Origin: Anaerolineae bacterium
GTDB lineage: Bacteria > Chloroflexota > Anaerolineae > Aggregatilineales > Phototrophicaceae
Direction of reading: 5' to 3'
Length of the DNA stretch: 64,000 bases
NCBI GenBank assembly: GCA_025454525.1
Contig: JALOOG010000022.1
Coordinates: forward strand, 1 to 64,000
Below, one piece after another: positions 52,932 through 62,117 of the stretch (the stretch's first letter is position 1; each line of letters opens with the position of its first letter). Below the pieces are notes generated by a model that worked only from the letters and a program-made list of their open reading frames with translations, was not told the origin of the DNA and made no database searches. Position numbers and translations under genes: made by a program.

Positions 52932-53003
52932 AGCGGGTGACGAGATTCGAACTCGTGACCTTCTCCTTGGCAAGGAGACATTCTACCGCTGAACTACACC
53001 CGC
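52932..53003 (-). tRNA. tRNA-Gly(GCC)
   Basis: The reverse strand begins GCGGGTGTAGTTCAGCGG, has the anticodon arm CTCCT-TGCCAAG type with anticodon GCC, the T arm GAGTTCGAATCTC, and acceptor pairing GCGGGTG/CACCCGC with discriminator T. CCA is not encoded. Confidence 0.95.
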
Positions 53004-53078
53004 GTGTTTGTCTTGATGTTTTATATACTACTCGCGCTTGCACTATTTGGCAAGGGGCAATTTTGGGAGACTTTTTAG

Positions 53079-54086
53079 ATGATCTTGAAGCGATTCCGAC
53101 TTTGGGTGCTATCCAGCCTAATGCTAACCGTCATCTTCACCGTTACCGCGTGCGATCCAATGGCCCCTGTAGCCCCTGTGGTGGTCATGGTCACCGAATC
53201 ACCGACGCGCATCCCGACCCGTGCGCTCACCGCGACTCCCACATTGACTCGCACGCCGATTCCCAGCGCGACTCCCAACTTTACCGCGACTCCGACTCCG
53301 TTCCCATGTGATCAAGATGGCACGTTGATCGAATTGAGCCTAGAGAGCGAACTTGCGCGAGAAACGCTCAATTATGATGTTTATGCACCGCCCTGTTACT
53401 TCGAGTCCACTTTACGCTTTCCGGTGGTGTATCTGCTGCATGGACTCCAACAACGTCAAACCCAATGGCAAGATTTAGGGATCATTCAGGCGTTGGATCA
53501 AGGCATTCGGTTAGGGGTTTTACCACCGATGTTAGTGGTGATGCCATCGTATGGCAATATCGGTACGCGCAATATTTTTCCGCCAGACACATCGTTTGAA
53601 AGTGTGATGTTAAACGAATTGATCCCACAAGTGGAGATCGATTTCTGCACAATTAGTAACCGCGGGCATCGGGCAATCGGTGGGATCTCGCGTGGCGGTT
53701 TTTGGGCATTTAGCATGGCGATGCGTTACCCAGATGTGTTTAGCATCGTCGGGGGGCATAGCGCCTTTTTCCCTGATGACCCGGATGAAGTTCCGGCGGC
53801 CTTTAACCCCTTAGAGTTGGCCCGTAATTCGACCACCCTTCCGGCCGCCGATTTACGGATCTACTTAGACAACGGCGCACGCGATTTTACAGGACTCGGC
53901 CAACAAACCTTTTCGGATCGTTTGACCACCCGTTCAATCCCACACACCTACATTATCAATCCGATCGGTGAACATGATAACGATTACTGGTCAACGCACA
54001 TTGGCGAATATCTCGAATTTTATGGGCGCGATTGGGAACAGAATTACAGCGCCTTGCCCACTTGTTTAGAGCCAAGCCCGTCATAA
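53079..54086 (+). CDS. Lipoprotein with D-type esterase (alpha/beta hydrolase) domain
   Basis: This 335-residue lipoprotein has the lipobox VTAC (Cys near residue 25), a T/P linker (about 40-75) and a putative esterase (esterase D/feruloyl/antigen-85-like) domain with VVYLLHGLQQRQ, nucleophile Ser in AIGGISRGGFWAFSMAMR, an Asp near YLDNGARD, and His in GEHDNDYW. Substrates of this group are often acylated sugars or glycolipids. The two following genes run in the same direction. Confidence 0.9.
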   Translation: MILKRFRLWVLSSLMLTVIFTVTACDPMAPVAPVVVMVTESPTRIPTRALTATPTLTRTPIPSATPNFTATPTPFPCDQDGTLIELSLESELARETLNYDVYAPPCYFESTLRFPVVYLLHGLQQRQTQWQDLGIIQALDQGIRLGVLPPMLVVMPSYGNIGTRNIFPPDTSFESVMLNELIPQVEIDFCTISNRGHRAIGGISRGGFWAFSMAMRYPDVFSIVGGHSAFFPDDPDEVPAAFNPLELARNSTTLPAADLRIYLDNGARDFTGLGQQTFSDRLTTRSIPHTYIINPIGEHDNDYWSTHIGEYLEFYGRDWEQNYSALPTCLEPSPS

Positions 54087-54102
54087 CAGGAGTTTTGTCC
54101 TC

Positions 54103-54852
54103 ATGCCTAAACTATCCACGGCACGCGGTGATCTCTGGTTTGCCGATCACCGACACGGCCATACGTTACCTCTTTTGTTGATTCATGGCGCGGGCGGATC
54201 ACATCTTGATTGGCCAATCGGTTTACGTCGTCTCAATAGCATCGCGCTTGATCTATCCGGTCATGGCAAAAGCCCCGGATCAGGTCACACTACCATTGAA
54301 GACTATGCTGCCGATGTGATCGCTTTAATGGATGCGTTGAGCATGTCAACAGCGGTGATCGGAGGGCATAGTATGGGCGGCGCGATCGCACTCACCTTAG
54401 GACTCCATTACCCGGAACGGGTTACAGCGCTCTTATTGATCGGTACAGGTGCAAAATTGAGTGTTCACCCGAACATTTTAGAGCGGGTGATCGATCATCA
54501 AGCGGAAGTGGGTATATTGTTTAAAACATGGATGTGGGGTAGAGATGCCGATCCCAAATTGATCGAATTAGGGTTTCAACAATTTATGAAGTCCGATCCC
54601 CAAGTGATCTACGGTGATTATCTTGCCTGTAATCGCTTTGATTTACGGGATCGGCTTAGCGAGATCCGCGCACCGACGTTAGTGATCGGTGGCACAGAGG
54701 ATCGTATGACTCCGTTGAAATATAGCGAATATCTCGCCCAACATTTGCCCAACGCCGCCCTATGGACGGTAACGGGGGGTCATATGATGGGCCTTGAACA
54801 ATCGGAAGCGGTCGTATCGCGGGTGCAAAATTGGCTCACGATTGACATTTAG
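54103..54852 (+). CDS. Alpha/beta hydrolase
   Basis: This 249-residue cytosolic enzyme has LIHGAGGSHLDW (oxyanion hole), DLSGHGKSPG, nucleophile Ser in VIGGHSMGGAIAL, Asp in VIGGTEDRMTP and His in TGGHMMG. It is a classical catalytic triad of the haloperoxidase/lipase-like subgroup, with the substrate unknown. It lies 16 bases after the esterase gene. Confidence 0.9.
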   Translation: MPKLSTARGDLWFADHRHGHTLPLLLIHGAGGSHLDWPIGLRRLNSIALDLSGHGKSPGSGHTTIEDYAADVIALMDALSMSTAVIGGHSMGGAIALTLGLHYPERVTALLLIGTGAKLSVHPNILERVIDHQAEVGILFKTWMWGRDADPKLIELGFQQFMKSDPQVIYGDYLACNRFDLRDRLSEIRAPTLVIGGTEDRMTPLKYSEYLAQHLPNAALWTVTGGHMMGLEQSEAVVSRVQNWLTIDI

Positions 54853-54906
54853 CCTATTTCAAAGCATAGTAGCGCCATTTATTGTAGGAAATTGAGACTT
54901 TCATAC

Positions 54907-56109
54907 ATGAGTGCAAAACGTAAACTCACGATCGCAATCTTCTTTGGTGGACGAAGCGTTGAACATGATGTTTCGGTGATCACGGGCAATCAGATCATGC
55001 GCGCCTTTGATGCAGAGCGCTTTGAGGTCGTTCCAGTCTATATCAATCGCGAAGGCAAATGGTTTACTGGCGATCCATTGCTGGATCTCAACAATTACAA
55101 AAATGAAGTGACCAGTCACAAAGGGATCATCCCGGTGATCTTATCCCCTGCCACCCAACATCATGGATTGATCTTAAATCCAGTGGTCGGACGTTTACAG
55201 AAAAACACGGTCAAGCGGATCGATGTCGCTTTTCCGGCCATTCATGGCTCTCATGGTGAGGACGGCACGTTACAAGGCCTGTTTGAATTGGCAGATATTC
55301 CGTATGTTGGTTGTGGTGTGTTAAGCTCAGCGATTGCCAATGACAAAGCGATCACCAAACAACTTTTGCGACAAAATCAGGTTCCGGTGTTGGATGATGT
55401 GGTATTTTCACGGGCCGAATGGCTTGACAACCCTGAAACTTGGATCGAACACATTGAACGAAATCTCCGTTATCCGCTGTTTGTAAAACCGGTCACTTTA
55501 GGATCTAGCATCGGTGTTGGACGGGTGGAAAATGAACAGTTGCTACGGGCCTCAATTGAAGTCGCATTTAACTTTGATCGACGGGTGATCGTAGAAAGCG
55601 CCTTAGTCCAATGTAAAGAGATCAACTGTGCCGTGATCGGACATGGCACGGCGATCACGGCTTCGGTGTTAGAACAACCTGTCTCTTGGGAACAATTCCT
55701 CACCTATGAGGAAAAGTATATGCGCGGCAATGAAGGCATGAAAAGCGCTGAACGTTTGATCCCCGCGCCCTTGAGTGCCGAACAAACCGCCCAAATTCAG
55801 GCTTACGCGGTCAATGCCTTTAAAGCGATCGATGGCCGTGGTACAGCACGGATCGATTTTCTAGTGCGCGATGATGAAGTGTATCTGAATGAGATCAACA
55901 CCATGCCCGGCTCATTAGCTTTCTATCTATGGCGTGAAAACGGACTCGCCGCCTCTGATGTGGTTGAGCGCCTTGTCCAGATCGCGCAAGACGGTTACGC
56001 GGAAAAGCGCCGCACCAGTTACAATTATCAAACCAGTTTGATCGCAATGACCGCCTCACGCGGGTTAAAAGGGGTGAAACGGGATAAAAATCCTGTTCGC
56101 GTCAATTAA
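54907..56109 (+). CDS. ddl: D-alanine--D-alanine ligase
   Basis: This 400-residue ATP-grasp enzyme makes the D-Ala-D-Ala dipeptide for peptidoglycan. It has an N-terminal FFGGRSVEHDVSVITG, HGSHGEDGTLQGLFEL, the ATP-grasp segment LFVKPVTLGSSIGVGRV, a metal site TARIDFLVRDDEVYLNEINTMPGS, and the omega-loop Tyr/Lys/Met segment (EKYMRGNEGM), whose Lys-x-Met-type pattern should be checked for D-Ala versus D-lactate specificity. ATG 54907 is preferred over the upstream TTG 54892. Together with the PBP upstream it indicates an active peptidoglycan pathway. Confidence 0.92.
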   Translation: MSAKRKLTIAIFFGGRSVEHDVSVITGNQIMRAFDAERFEVVPVYINREGKWFTGDPLLDLNNYKNEVTSHKGIIPVILSPATQHHGLILNPVVGRLQKNTVKRIDVAFPAIHGSHGEDGTLQGLFELADIPYVGCGVLSSAIANDKAITKQLLRQNQVPVLDDVVFSRAEWLDNPETWIEHIERNLRYPLFVKPVTLGSSIGVGRVENEQLLRASIEVAFNFDRRVIVESALVQCKEINCAVIGHGTAITASVLEQPVSWEQFLTYEEKYMRGNEGMKSAERLIPAPLSAEQTAQIQAYAVNAFKAIDGRGTARIDFLVRDDEVYLNEINTMPGSLAFYLWRENGLAASDVVERLVQIAQDGYAEKRRTSYNYQTSLIAMTASRGLKGVKRDKNPVRVN

Positions 56110-56177
56110 TCAAATAGACTACAATCACTATGGGGGGAGATTTACCCCCTTTATCCGATCATTTGGGGAGTCGAACG

Positions 56178-58004
56178 GTGAAGTTACGTCGCATATACGT
56201 ACTCGTGATCCTGTTGGTTTTATTGACTGCTTGCGGCGGAGATCGAGAGACCACGCCGACTCTTCAAGGCGCGTTAGTCCCGACTCGCGCCTCACCTATA
56301 CCGACCGCCTCTGCGACGGTTTCTCCTTCGGTAACACCATCCCCTAGTTCAACGTTTGACGCAACTCGTACCCAAATCGCATCTCTGAATCAGACACAGA
56401 TCGCGAGTGGCAGCGCTACCGCTTTGAGTATTGAACAGACTCAAACCGAAACGGCGCGCCCTACCCTTACGCCGACTCCTAGCCCTACTGACACCGCTAC
56501 CGAGACTTTTACACCGAGCGCAACCGTAGCTTCTTCTGAAACGGCGATCCCGATACCAACCCTAACCTTAACACCGCTTACCCCGATCACACCCACAGCG
56601 GTGATCACGGTTGTCCCTGATTTTGCCAATGCCTTACCGATCATTTATGGCGAAACCGTGCGTGGATCGATCACCAACGAAAATTACTTTGTGATCTATC
56701 GTTTTGAGGCTGGTTCAGGTGATGTGATCACAATCCAAATGCAAGCGGTTGATAATGATCTAGATACGCTGGTGATCTTAGTCAACTCAGCAGGTGAACG
56801 CTTGATCGAAAATGATGATCGCGCCACGGGTATTACCGATAGTTTGATCGATGATTTCACTATTCCAGAGGCAGGTACTTATTTTATCATTGCGACGCGC
56901 TTTCAAGAACAACGCGGGACACTGATCGGCGCGTTCGATCTCACTTTAACATCTGGAGACACACCAGCAACCCCACCCGCTGACGCGCAAATGATCGAAT
57001 ATGGGGCAAATGTACGCGGTACGATCACAGATGACCGTTATCAATATATCTATCTCTTTGAAGGTCTAGCAGGCGATGTCATTGAGATCCGTATGGCAGC
57101 CGCCCGTAATAGCGATCTAGATACCTTCCTTTACCTTTATGCGCCAGATGAGTCATTAGTCGCCCAAAATGACGACTTTAACGGCAACTCACGCATTAGT
57201 TTGCTTGAAGAGGTTGAATTGCCGCAAACCGGTACTTACCGAGTCGTGGCAACACGCTATAACGAACAGTTTGGCGGATCTTCCGGTAATTTTAACTTGA
57301 TGTTGAATCGCTTAGAACGTGGATCGGCTTCTCCAGATCTTGACTTAGACATGGATGAAATTAGCTACGGCGATCTGATTACCGATGAGATTGCCGAAGA
57401 TGAATTAGTCTATTTCTACACGTTTGAGGGCAATGAAGGGGATCGGATCATGCTCAGTGTGAACCCGGTACAACTTGGTTCTACTGGACTTGATCCCATC
57501 GTATTGTTGTTAGATCGCGATGGACACGAATTGATTCGCAGCGACGATACCCTATTCGGTCGCAGTTCTCTGATCTCCAATTATCCATTACCCTATACCG
57601 GAAATTATATCATCTTGGTAGGACGCTCTCCCTTGCGCGGTGGTCGAACCGTCGGTGAGTTCCGCTTGTTGTTAAATGATGAGGGGAGAGATGAACTCAT
57701 TATCGGAACACAACCACAAACGATCACGGACGGAGAAACCGTACAGGTAGAATTTACCCGCAATGTTGAGGATGCTGTCATCACCTTTGAAGGTAACTCT
57801 GGGGATACCATCCATATCACCTTAGATCCCGATCGTCGCCTAGCGATCACCGTGTTTTTAATTCATCCCTTAGGCCGACAACGCTTGTATATGGGAGAAG
57901 ATCGGGAGATCACGGTAGAATTGCCTTTAGACGGGTTTTATAGCCTCTCTTTCCGTGCGCGACGTGGGCAAGGTGAAATGGATATTACGCTTGATTTTGA
58001 ATAG
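56178..58004 (+). CDS. PPC-domain lipoprotein
   Basis: This 608-residue lipoprotein has lipobox LLTAC (Cys19), a long Thr/Ser/Pro linker with several Q-T-Q segments (to about residue 150), then tandem beta-sandwich units of the bacterial pre-peptidase C-terminal (PPC) type: GETVRGSITNENYFVIYRFE, GANVRGTITDDRYQYIYLFE, and two more. Each has a D-x-D-T-x-L-x-L-x turn (DLDTLVILV, DLDTFLYLY). PPC units usually bind proteins or carbohydrates. It starts at GTG 56178 after GGGGAG; an upstream ATG gives no signal peptide. Confidence 0.88.
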   Translation: MKLRRIYVLVILLVLLTACGGDRETTPTLQGALVPTRASPIPTASATVSPSVTPSPSSTFDATRTQIASLNQTQIASGSATALSIEQTQTETARPTLTPTPSPTDTATETFTPSATVASSETAIPIPTLTLTPLTPITPTAVITVVPDFANALPIIYGETVRGSITNENYFVIYRFEAGSGDVITIQMQAVDNDLDTLVILVNSAGERLIENDDRATGITDSLIDDFTIPEAGTYFIIATRFQEQRGTLIGAFDLTLTSGDTPATPPADAQMIEYGANVRGTITDDRYQYIYLFEGLAGDVIEIRMAAARNSDLDTFLYLYAPDESLVAQNDDFNGNSRISLLEEVELPQTGTYRVVATRYNEQFGGSSGNFNLMLNRLERGSASPDLDLDMDEISYGDLITDEIAEDELVYFYTFEGNEGDRIMLSVNPVQLGSTGLDPIVLLLDRDGHELIRSDDTLFGRSSLISNYPLPYTGNYIILVGRSPLRGGRTVGEFRLLLNDEGRDELIIGTQPQTITDGETVQVEFTRNVEDAVITFEGNSGDTIHITLDPDRRLAITVFLIHPLGRQRLYMGEDREITVELPLDGFYSLSFRARRGQGEMDITLDFE

Positions 58005-58050
58005 TTAAGTAGCGTTAAAACGGGGTTGGATCGGCGATTTAGCCCCGTTG

Positions 58051-58758
58051 TTAAACTGTTTGCAATTTACCGACAAACCGATAACCGATCCCATACTCGT
58101 TATGGATATAGGTAGGATATTTAAGATCCGGTTCGATCTTACGGCGCAAGTGTGAGACGTAAATCCGTGGGTAGTGGTGTTCATTTTTGTATTCCACCCC
58201 CCACACATTCTCCAACAATTGCAAAAAGGTCAACACTTCCCCTTGATGTTGGATAAACATCGACAACAGCTTAAATTCAGTCGGAGTCAAGCGGATCTCT
58301 TGCGATCCGACATATACCCGTCGGGTTTCTAAATTGACCGAAAGATAATCATCCTGATAGCGAGTAATTTCTTCTTTGACATCTTCCAACAAACGCGAAC
58401 GTCGTAATAAGGCCCGCACCCGTGCATGAAATTCGATGTTCGGGAGGGGTTTGATCATATACTCATCTGCACCCATATTCAGACCATTGGCGATCTCAGT
58501 TTCACTGATCGCGTGTGCAGTCATGATCAAGATCGGTACATCTGAAGTTTCACGCACTTTCTGACAGACCGTGATCCCGTCCATACGCGGTAACGAGACA
58601 TCCAAGACCAACAGATCGGGTTCATATTGTTTGAACATCCGTAGGCCTTCTAAGCCATCCTCTGCCGTAATCACGCGATAACCGTTAACCTCTAAATCCA
58701 ATTTGAGGAGTTTGAGTAATTCTTTGTCGTCTTCAACAATTAAGACCGAAATTGCCAT
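58051..58758 (-). CDS. OmpR-family response regulator
   Basis: This 235-residue regulator has a receiver with VLIVEDDKELL, phospho-acceptor Asp in LVLDVSLPRMDG, ILIMTAHA and EYMIKPL, and a winged helix with LTPTEFKLLSMFIQHQGEVLTFLQ and YVSHLRRKIEPD. No partner kinase is adjacent, so it is an orphan or is served by one of the multi-GAF kinases. ATG 58758 follows GGAG; a longer start at 58791 adds residues outside the family pattern. Confidence 0.93.
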   Translation of the reverse strand: MAISVLIVEDDKELLKLLKLDLEVNGYRVITAEDGLEGLRMFKQYEPDLLVLDVSLPRMDGITVCQKVRETSDVPILIMTAHAISETEIANGLNMGADEYMIKPLPNIEFHARVRALLRRSRLLEDVKEEITRYQDDYLSVNLETRRVYVGSQEIRLTPTEFKLLSMFIQHQGEVLTFLQLLENVWGVEYKNEHHYPRIYVSHLRRKIEPDLKYPTYIHNEYGIGYRFVGKLQTV

Positions 58759-58915
58759 ATTGCATGACTCCGCGTGATCATTCCTTAACAATTAGACCAC
58801 ATTTAACCAGATTACGCAACGCGCTGTAAGGCTAGGGGATCGGAGAACGTATATTAGATGCCTCCTACGCAAACATAAGCCAGCTATGAAGCGTGCTGGT
58901 GTTGTCTGGTTAGGG

Positions 58916-61522
58916 CTAATTCGGCAGGCCCCAAATGCGTAATGTGCCATCACGACTCGCAGTATAAAGGCGCGTCCCATCCGTATTAAATTTGAGATCA
59001 TAGATCACATCGACATGGGCATTGAGCGTGTGAATGAGTTCGCCCGATTGCGTCTCGTAAATCAGGATAGTGGCGTTATTCGCGATCGCTATCAGTGTAC
59101 CGTCTAAGTTGATTGCTATCACACCCACTTCACCCTCTCTTTCAATGGGATGACGGCTTATCTGATTGGTCATCAGATCCCATCGCACAAACATCAACAG
59201 ATCCTGATGGTTTTCGCCACTGCTCTCAACCCATCCGAGAACCATCTCGCTAGAATTAAACACAGCGCGGATGATGTTACCTTCTAGAGAGGTTTGAGTG
59301 AGGAGAACACCGCGGGTTAAATCCCATAACTGCACTTGTGCGTTTGCGTTTATAAGCAGGATCTGGCCGCTAGGGCTGACGATTTGGGTATTCACCTCAT
59401 CGTAATAGCGTTCTAAGGCCGTGACAATTTGCCCAGAAGTAGCATCAAAACGGTAGTACGAATAGCTTTCATCATCACCTCTGACAACAGCAACTCCGTA
59501 ACGTAGATCAGGGCTATAGGTGAGATATTGATCCGCAGGCGGGTGAGCGAGTTCGCTCACCACCGCTCCGGTAAGCGGGTCAATAACCGTCTTAGAGAGT
59601 GGATTTAGCAATCTCCAATGTCCATCCAACCAAAAAGCACTCACCAAATTTGGGACGGAAAACGGGGTATTAGAACCGGTTGCGATCTCCCACACTTGCG
59701 CTTGATCGATTATTTGTGTTTCATCTGGGTTAATCGCAAAATTGCCCCGAACACGATTTAGCGGTATCGTGCCAAGTCGCTGATTATTCTGAATGTCCCA
59801 TATCGCCAATGTAGCGCCCTCACTTTGCGCTGCTAGATATTGTCCATTTGGGCTAAATGATTGTTGAACGACTTGACCGCTCAAACCATACAGAATGTTG
59901 ACGAATCGCGCATTATTGTAGAGTTGGATCGTTCCATCGATCGTTGCCAGCGCTAACAGAGTAGTTTGTGGGGCAAAGATCGCATCAGTGACATTGAGAA
60001 CATCAAGCTGTGCGACCATCTCCCCTGAATAGATAATTTGCATATTACCTAGATTAATCATCCAGTCGTCAATGATTGAAGATGTTGCGATGTTAAAGCC
60101 AGAAACAGGGATCGATTGACCGTTTTGGTTAGTGAGTTCCTCAAAATCTTTGCGTTCAGACCATGTGTAATCTTCCAAACTAAAGTGGGAAATCATGTAG
60201 AATGAGATCACTCCCGGTTGTGTACTTAGGGTGGTCAACACATAAACGGTTTTACCGTCTGGCATCAAGGCCCAATCAGCGATAGTTTCCGACTCCCACA
60301 CATCAGACCACCGAACTTCGGCAGTGGCCATATCCAACACCGCGAGGCTACTCTCTGTGACATTCACGAGAGTTACACCATCAGGGCTTAACTGGAGTTG
60401 TCCGCCCCATGTCACGCGAAGATCGGCTCTTTTTTCGGGTATTTCTGTGGCGGATACCCGCCAAAGCGTGACAAAATCCATCTGTTGTGAGATCGCGAGG
60501 GTACTATCGGGTGAAAAAATCAGGTCAACGATACCGCTGTTATGTTGAAGCGTATAGAGCGGGGTGTAAGTTTCAGTTTCCCATAAGATCACCGTCCCGC
60601 GTGCATCTCCTGTCGCCAACATCGTACCATCGGGATGATACATAAGGGTCGTAAGGGGGTCATCATGCGCGGTAAGTAGGGATGAAGTTTGGTTTAATTG
60701 GCGTGGATTGACAACACGTAAGCCGAGTGAAGTCGCGATAGCAAGATGCGACGAATTGGGATGCCACGCAAAATCTATGATTCGACCGTCCCCTAAAGTC
60801 CCTTCCAATGCAAGATTAGTGACATTTTGCGGCGTAATGGCATTAAACGGAAGTAAAAGAGGGTCTTTTTGGGGAATGCCGACTGCTTCAGGTAATGGAT
60901 TCAATAAAAGGCGTACATTGCGCCGAAGAAATCGACCTGAAGGGCAATAGGCATCGCAATACCCCCACTCTGTTTCCCTAATCCAACCTTGTAGTGTGTC
61001 AGTGGCGATTTCAATCCATGTGATAGGGTACTCGTATTCGTACACACATTGCGATGTGGTAATAACGATAAATACCTCCCCAAACGACAATGCTCCAACG
61101 ATCTGCCCTTCAGCCGTAGGAGTATCTAACACAGATAAGGACTCAAAGCGTGTTATCACTTCACCCCCTTGTTCCCGGGTAAAGACAGATTGACAGGCAG
61201 GTTGAATCCAATATTCCCAATGGGCATTTTCGACCGTCCAACCGATTAAACCATTATAGTTGACTTGTATCCAGAGCAGCCCGTTGAGACATTGTGCTTC
61301 AGTAACGACCATAAATATATCACCACCGGAAATAGTGCCGATCCGTTCTGCATCAGGGCTAGGTTCGGCACGTAAGTTATTGGGATCACTGGGAATCACC
61401 CGTCCCATCATACCGTTGAACAGACGGGAGGGAGCGCATTCCTCTCGCGCCTGTAATTGCGGAAACGAGACAAAAATTGTCAGTAAGATAAGCAAACGGA
61501 CTAGTGACATCAGACGAAGCAT
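58916..61522 (-). CDS. Secreted SH3b and WD40-repeat protein
   Basis: This 868-residue protein has a signal peptide (LVRLLILLTIFVSFPQLQA), two bacterial SH3-like segments (NLRAEPSPDAERIGTISGGDIFMVV and VLDTPTAEGQIVGALSFGEVFIVI, each followed by a Trp-rich strand), and then about 550 residues of WD40/beta-propeller repeats (LIFSPDSTLAIS, SFSPNGQYLAAQSE, YDLKFNTDGTRLYTASRDGTLRIWGL). It is a likely cell-surface binding scaffold; no enzyme motif is seen. ATG 61522 has AAAGG upstream. Confidence 0.88.
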   Translation of the reverse strand: MLRLMSLVRLLILLTIFVSFPQLQAREECAPSRLFNGMMGRVIPSDPNNLRAEPSPDAERIGTISGGDIFMVVTEAQCLNGLLWIQVNYNGLIGWTVENAHWEYWIQPACQSVFTREQGGEVITRFESLSVLDTPTAEGQIVGALSFGEVFIVITTSQCVYEYEYPITWIEIATDTLQGWIRETEWGYCDAYCPSGRFLRRNVRLLLNPLPEAVGIPQKDPLLLPFNAITPQNVTNLALEGTLGDGRIIDFAWHPNSSHLAIATSLGLRVVNPRQLNQTSSLLTAHDDPLTTLMYHPDGTMLATGDARGTVILWETETYTPLYTLQHNSGIVDLIFSPDSTLAISQQMDFVTLWRVSATEIPEKRADLRVTWGGQLQLSPDGVTLVNVTESSLAVLDMATAEVRWSDVWESETIADWALMPDGKTVYVLTTLSTQPGVISFYMISHFSLEDYTWSERKDFEELTNQNGQSIPVSGFNIATSSIIDDWMINLGNMQIIYSGEMVAQLDVLNVTDAIFAPQTTLLALATIDGTIQLYNNARFVNILYGLSGQVVQQSFSPNGQYLAAQSEGATLAIWDIQNNQRLGTIPLNRVRGNFAINPDETQIIDQAQVWEIATGSNTPFSVPNLVSAFWLDGHWRLLNPLSKTVIDPLTGAVVSELAHPPADQYLTYSPDLRYGVAVVRGDDESYSYYRFDATSGQIVTALERYYDEVNTQIVSPSGQILLINANAQVQLWDLTRGVLLTQTSLEGNIIRAVFNSSEMVLGWVESSGENHQDLLMFVRWDLMTNQISRHPIEREGEVGVIAINLDGTLIAIANNATILIYETQSGELIHTLNAHVDVIYDLKFNTDGTRLYTASRDGTLRIWGLPN

Positions 61523-61932
61523 ATCGGGATACCTTTGCTAGTGAATATAAAATGTATATTTTGATATAAAATTATTTAAGTACGATAAATCTGATATTTG
61601 ACAGATAGTAAGGTCATAGCAGAAGTAAGGTTGGACGCAAGAAACTTTTCTGTCCCTACTGACATCTATCACACTTTATTTTATCTTTGTAAGCCTATCT
61701 TTAAAGTGACCGAGGATCACACTCGGTTTAAATCAATTTTAATCAGCTTCAAAGAGTCGATTATCTCAAAAACTTGTTTTTACTGCCAACCACCGCACAA
61801 CAGCGCGCATTCTTCATTCTTTTTTTAAGCTTTAAATTTCTTTTAACCTACGTTTTTCTCTAAGTTTTTGGCAAATTTTTGTAGATTTTTGCAGATTTAA
61901 TTTGATCTTTTTCTCCGGATCACCTCTCATCC
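61523..61932. other. AT-rich region without a supported gene
   Basis: The first 410 bases of the gap before the siderophore-binding gene are AT-rich with T-runs (for example 61840-61910) and no convincing gene. A 76-codon frame at 61598-61828 has no ribosome site and a composition unlike neighbours. Confidence 0.7.
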
Positions 61933-61979
61933 CATACGTGGAAAATCGTCACTTAATCTCATGCGTGGAAATGCGCCAC
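61933..61979 (+). repeat. Imperfect direct repeat upstream of the siderophore-binding gene
   Basis: Two 20-base copies, 61933-61952 and 61960-61979, share 16 of 20 positions (CGTGGAAA is common to both) at a 27-base period, just upstream of a TATAAT hexamer. They could be activator or repressor sites, or a remnant of duplication. Confidence 0.5.
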
Positions 61980-61989
61980 CGCAACTCAT

Positions 61990-61995
61990 TATAAT
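61990..61995 (+). promoter_or_regulatory. Candidate -10 element (TATAAT)
   Basis: TATAAT at 61990-61995 lies 31 bases upstream of the leader ATG. No good -35 is present at the usual distance; the direct repeats occupy that position, which suggests activator-dependent or repressor-controlled transcription. Confidence 0.5.
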
Positions 61996-62010
61996 GCTTT
62001 CATCAAACAA

Positions 62011-62070
62011 CTTGAGGTATTTACAATGCAGGTGTACGTTCACTTTGACAAAAATCACCTCAAGATTTTT
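62011..62070 (+). promoter_or_regulatory. Leader hairpin followed by T-run (attenuator-like)
   Basis: CTTGAGGT (62011-62018) and ACCTCAAG (62057-62064) are perfect 8-bp arms, followed by ATTTTT. The 5' arm contains the GAGG ribosome site of the leader ORF, and an alternative AGGTG/CACCT pairing lies inside the loop. This could switch between termination and read-through, or open and closed ribosome sites. Confidence 0.5.
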
Positions 62071-62094
62071 CGCTCTTTAATCCAAAACAAATGA
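62026..62094 (+). CDS. Possible 22-residue leader peptide
   Basis: ATG 62026 with GAGG eight bases upstream opens a 22-codon frame (MQVYVHFDKNHLKIFRS...K) ending at TGA 62094, 23 bases before the next gene. It overlaps the leader hairpin. No family is recognised; it may be a regulatory leader or a chance ORF. Confidence 0.4.
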   Translation: MQVYVHFDKNHLKIFRSLIQNK

Positions 62095-62117
62095 CCCAAT
62101 TTAGGGAGAAGTATGTA

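Noticed and set aside
61598-61828. 76-codon frame in the AT-rich gap
   Set aside because: No ribosome site, low-complexity tail, and no similarity to a known family.
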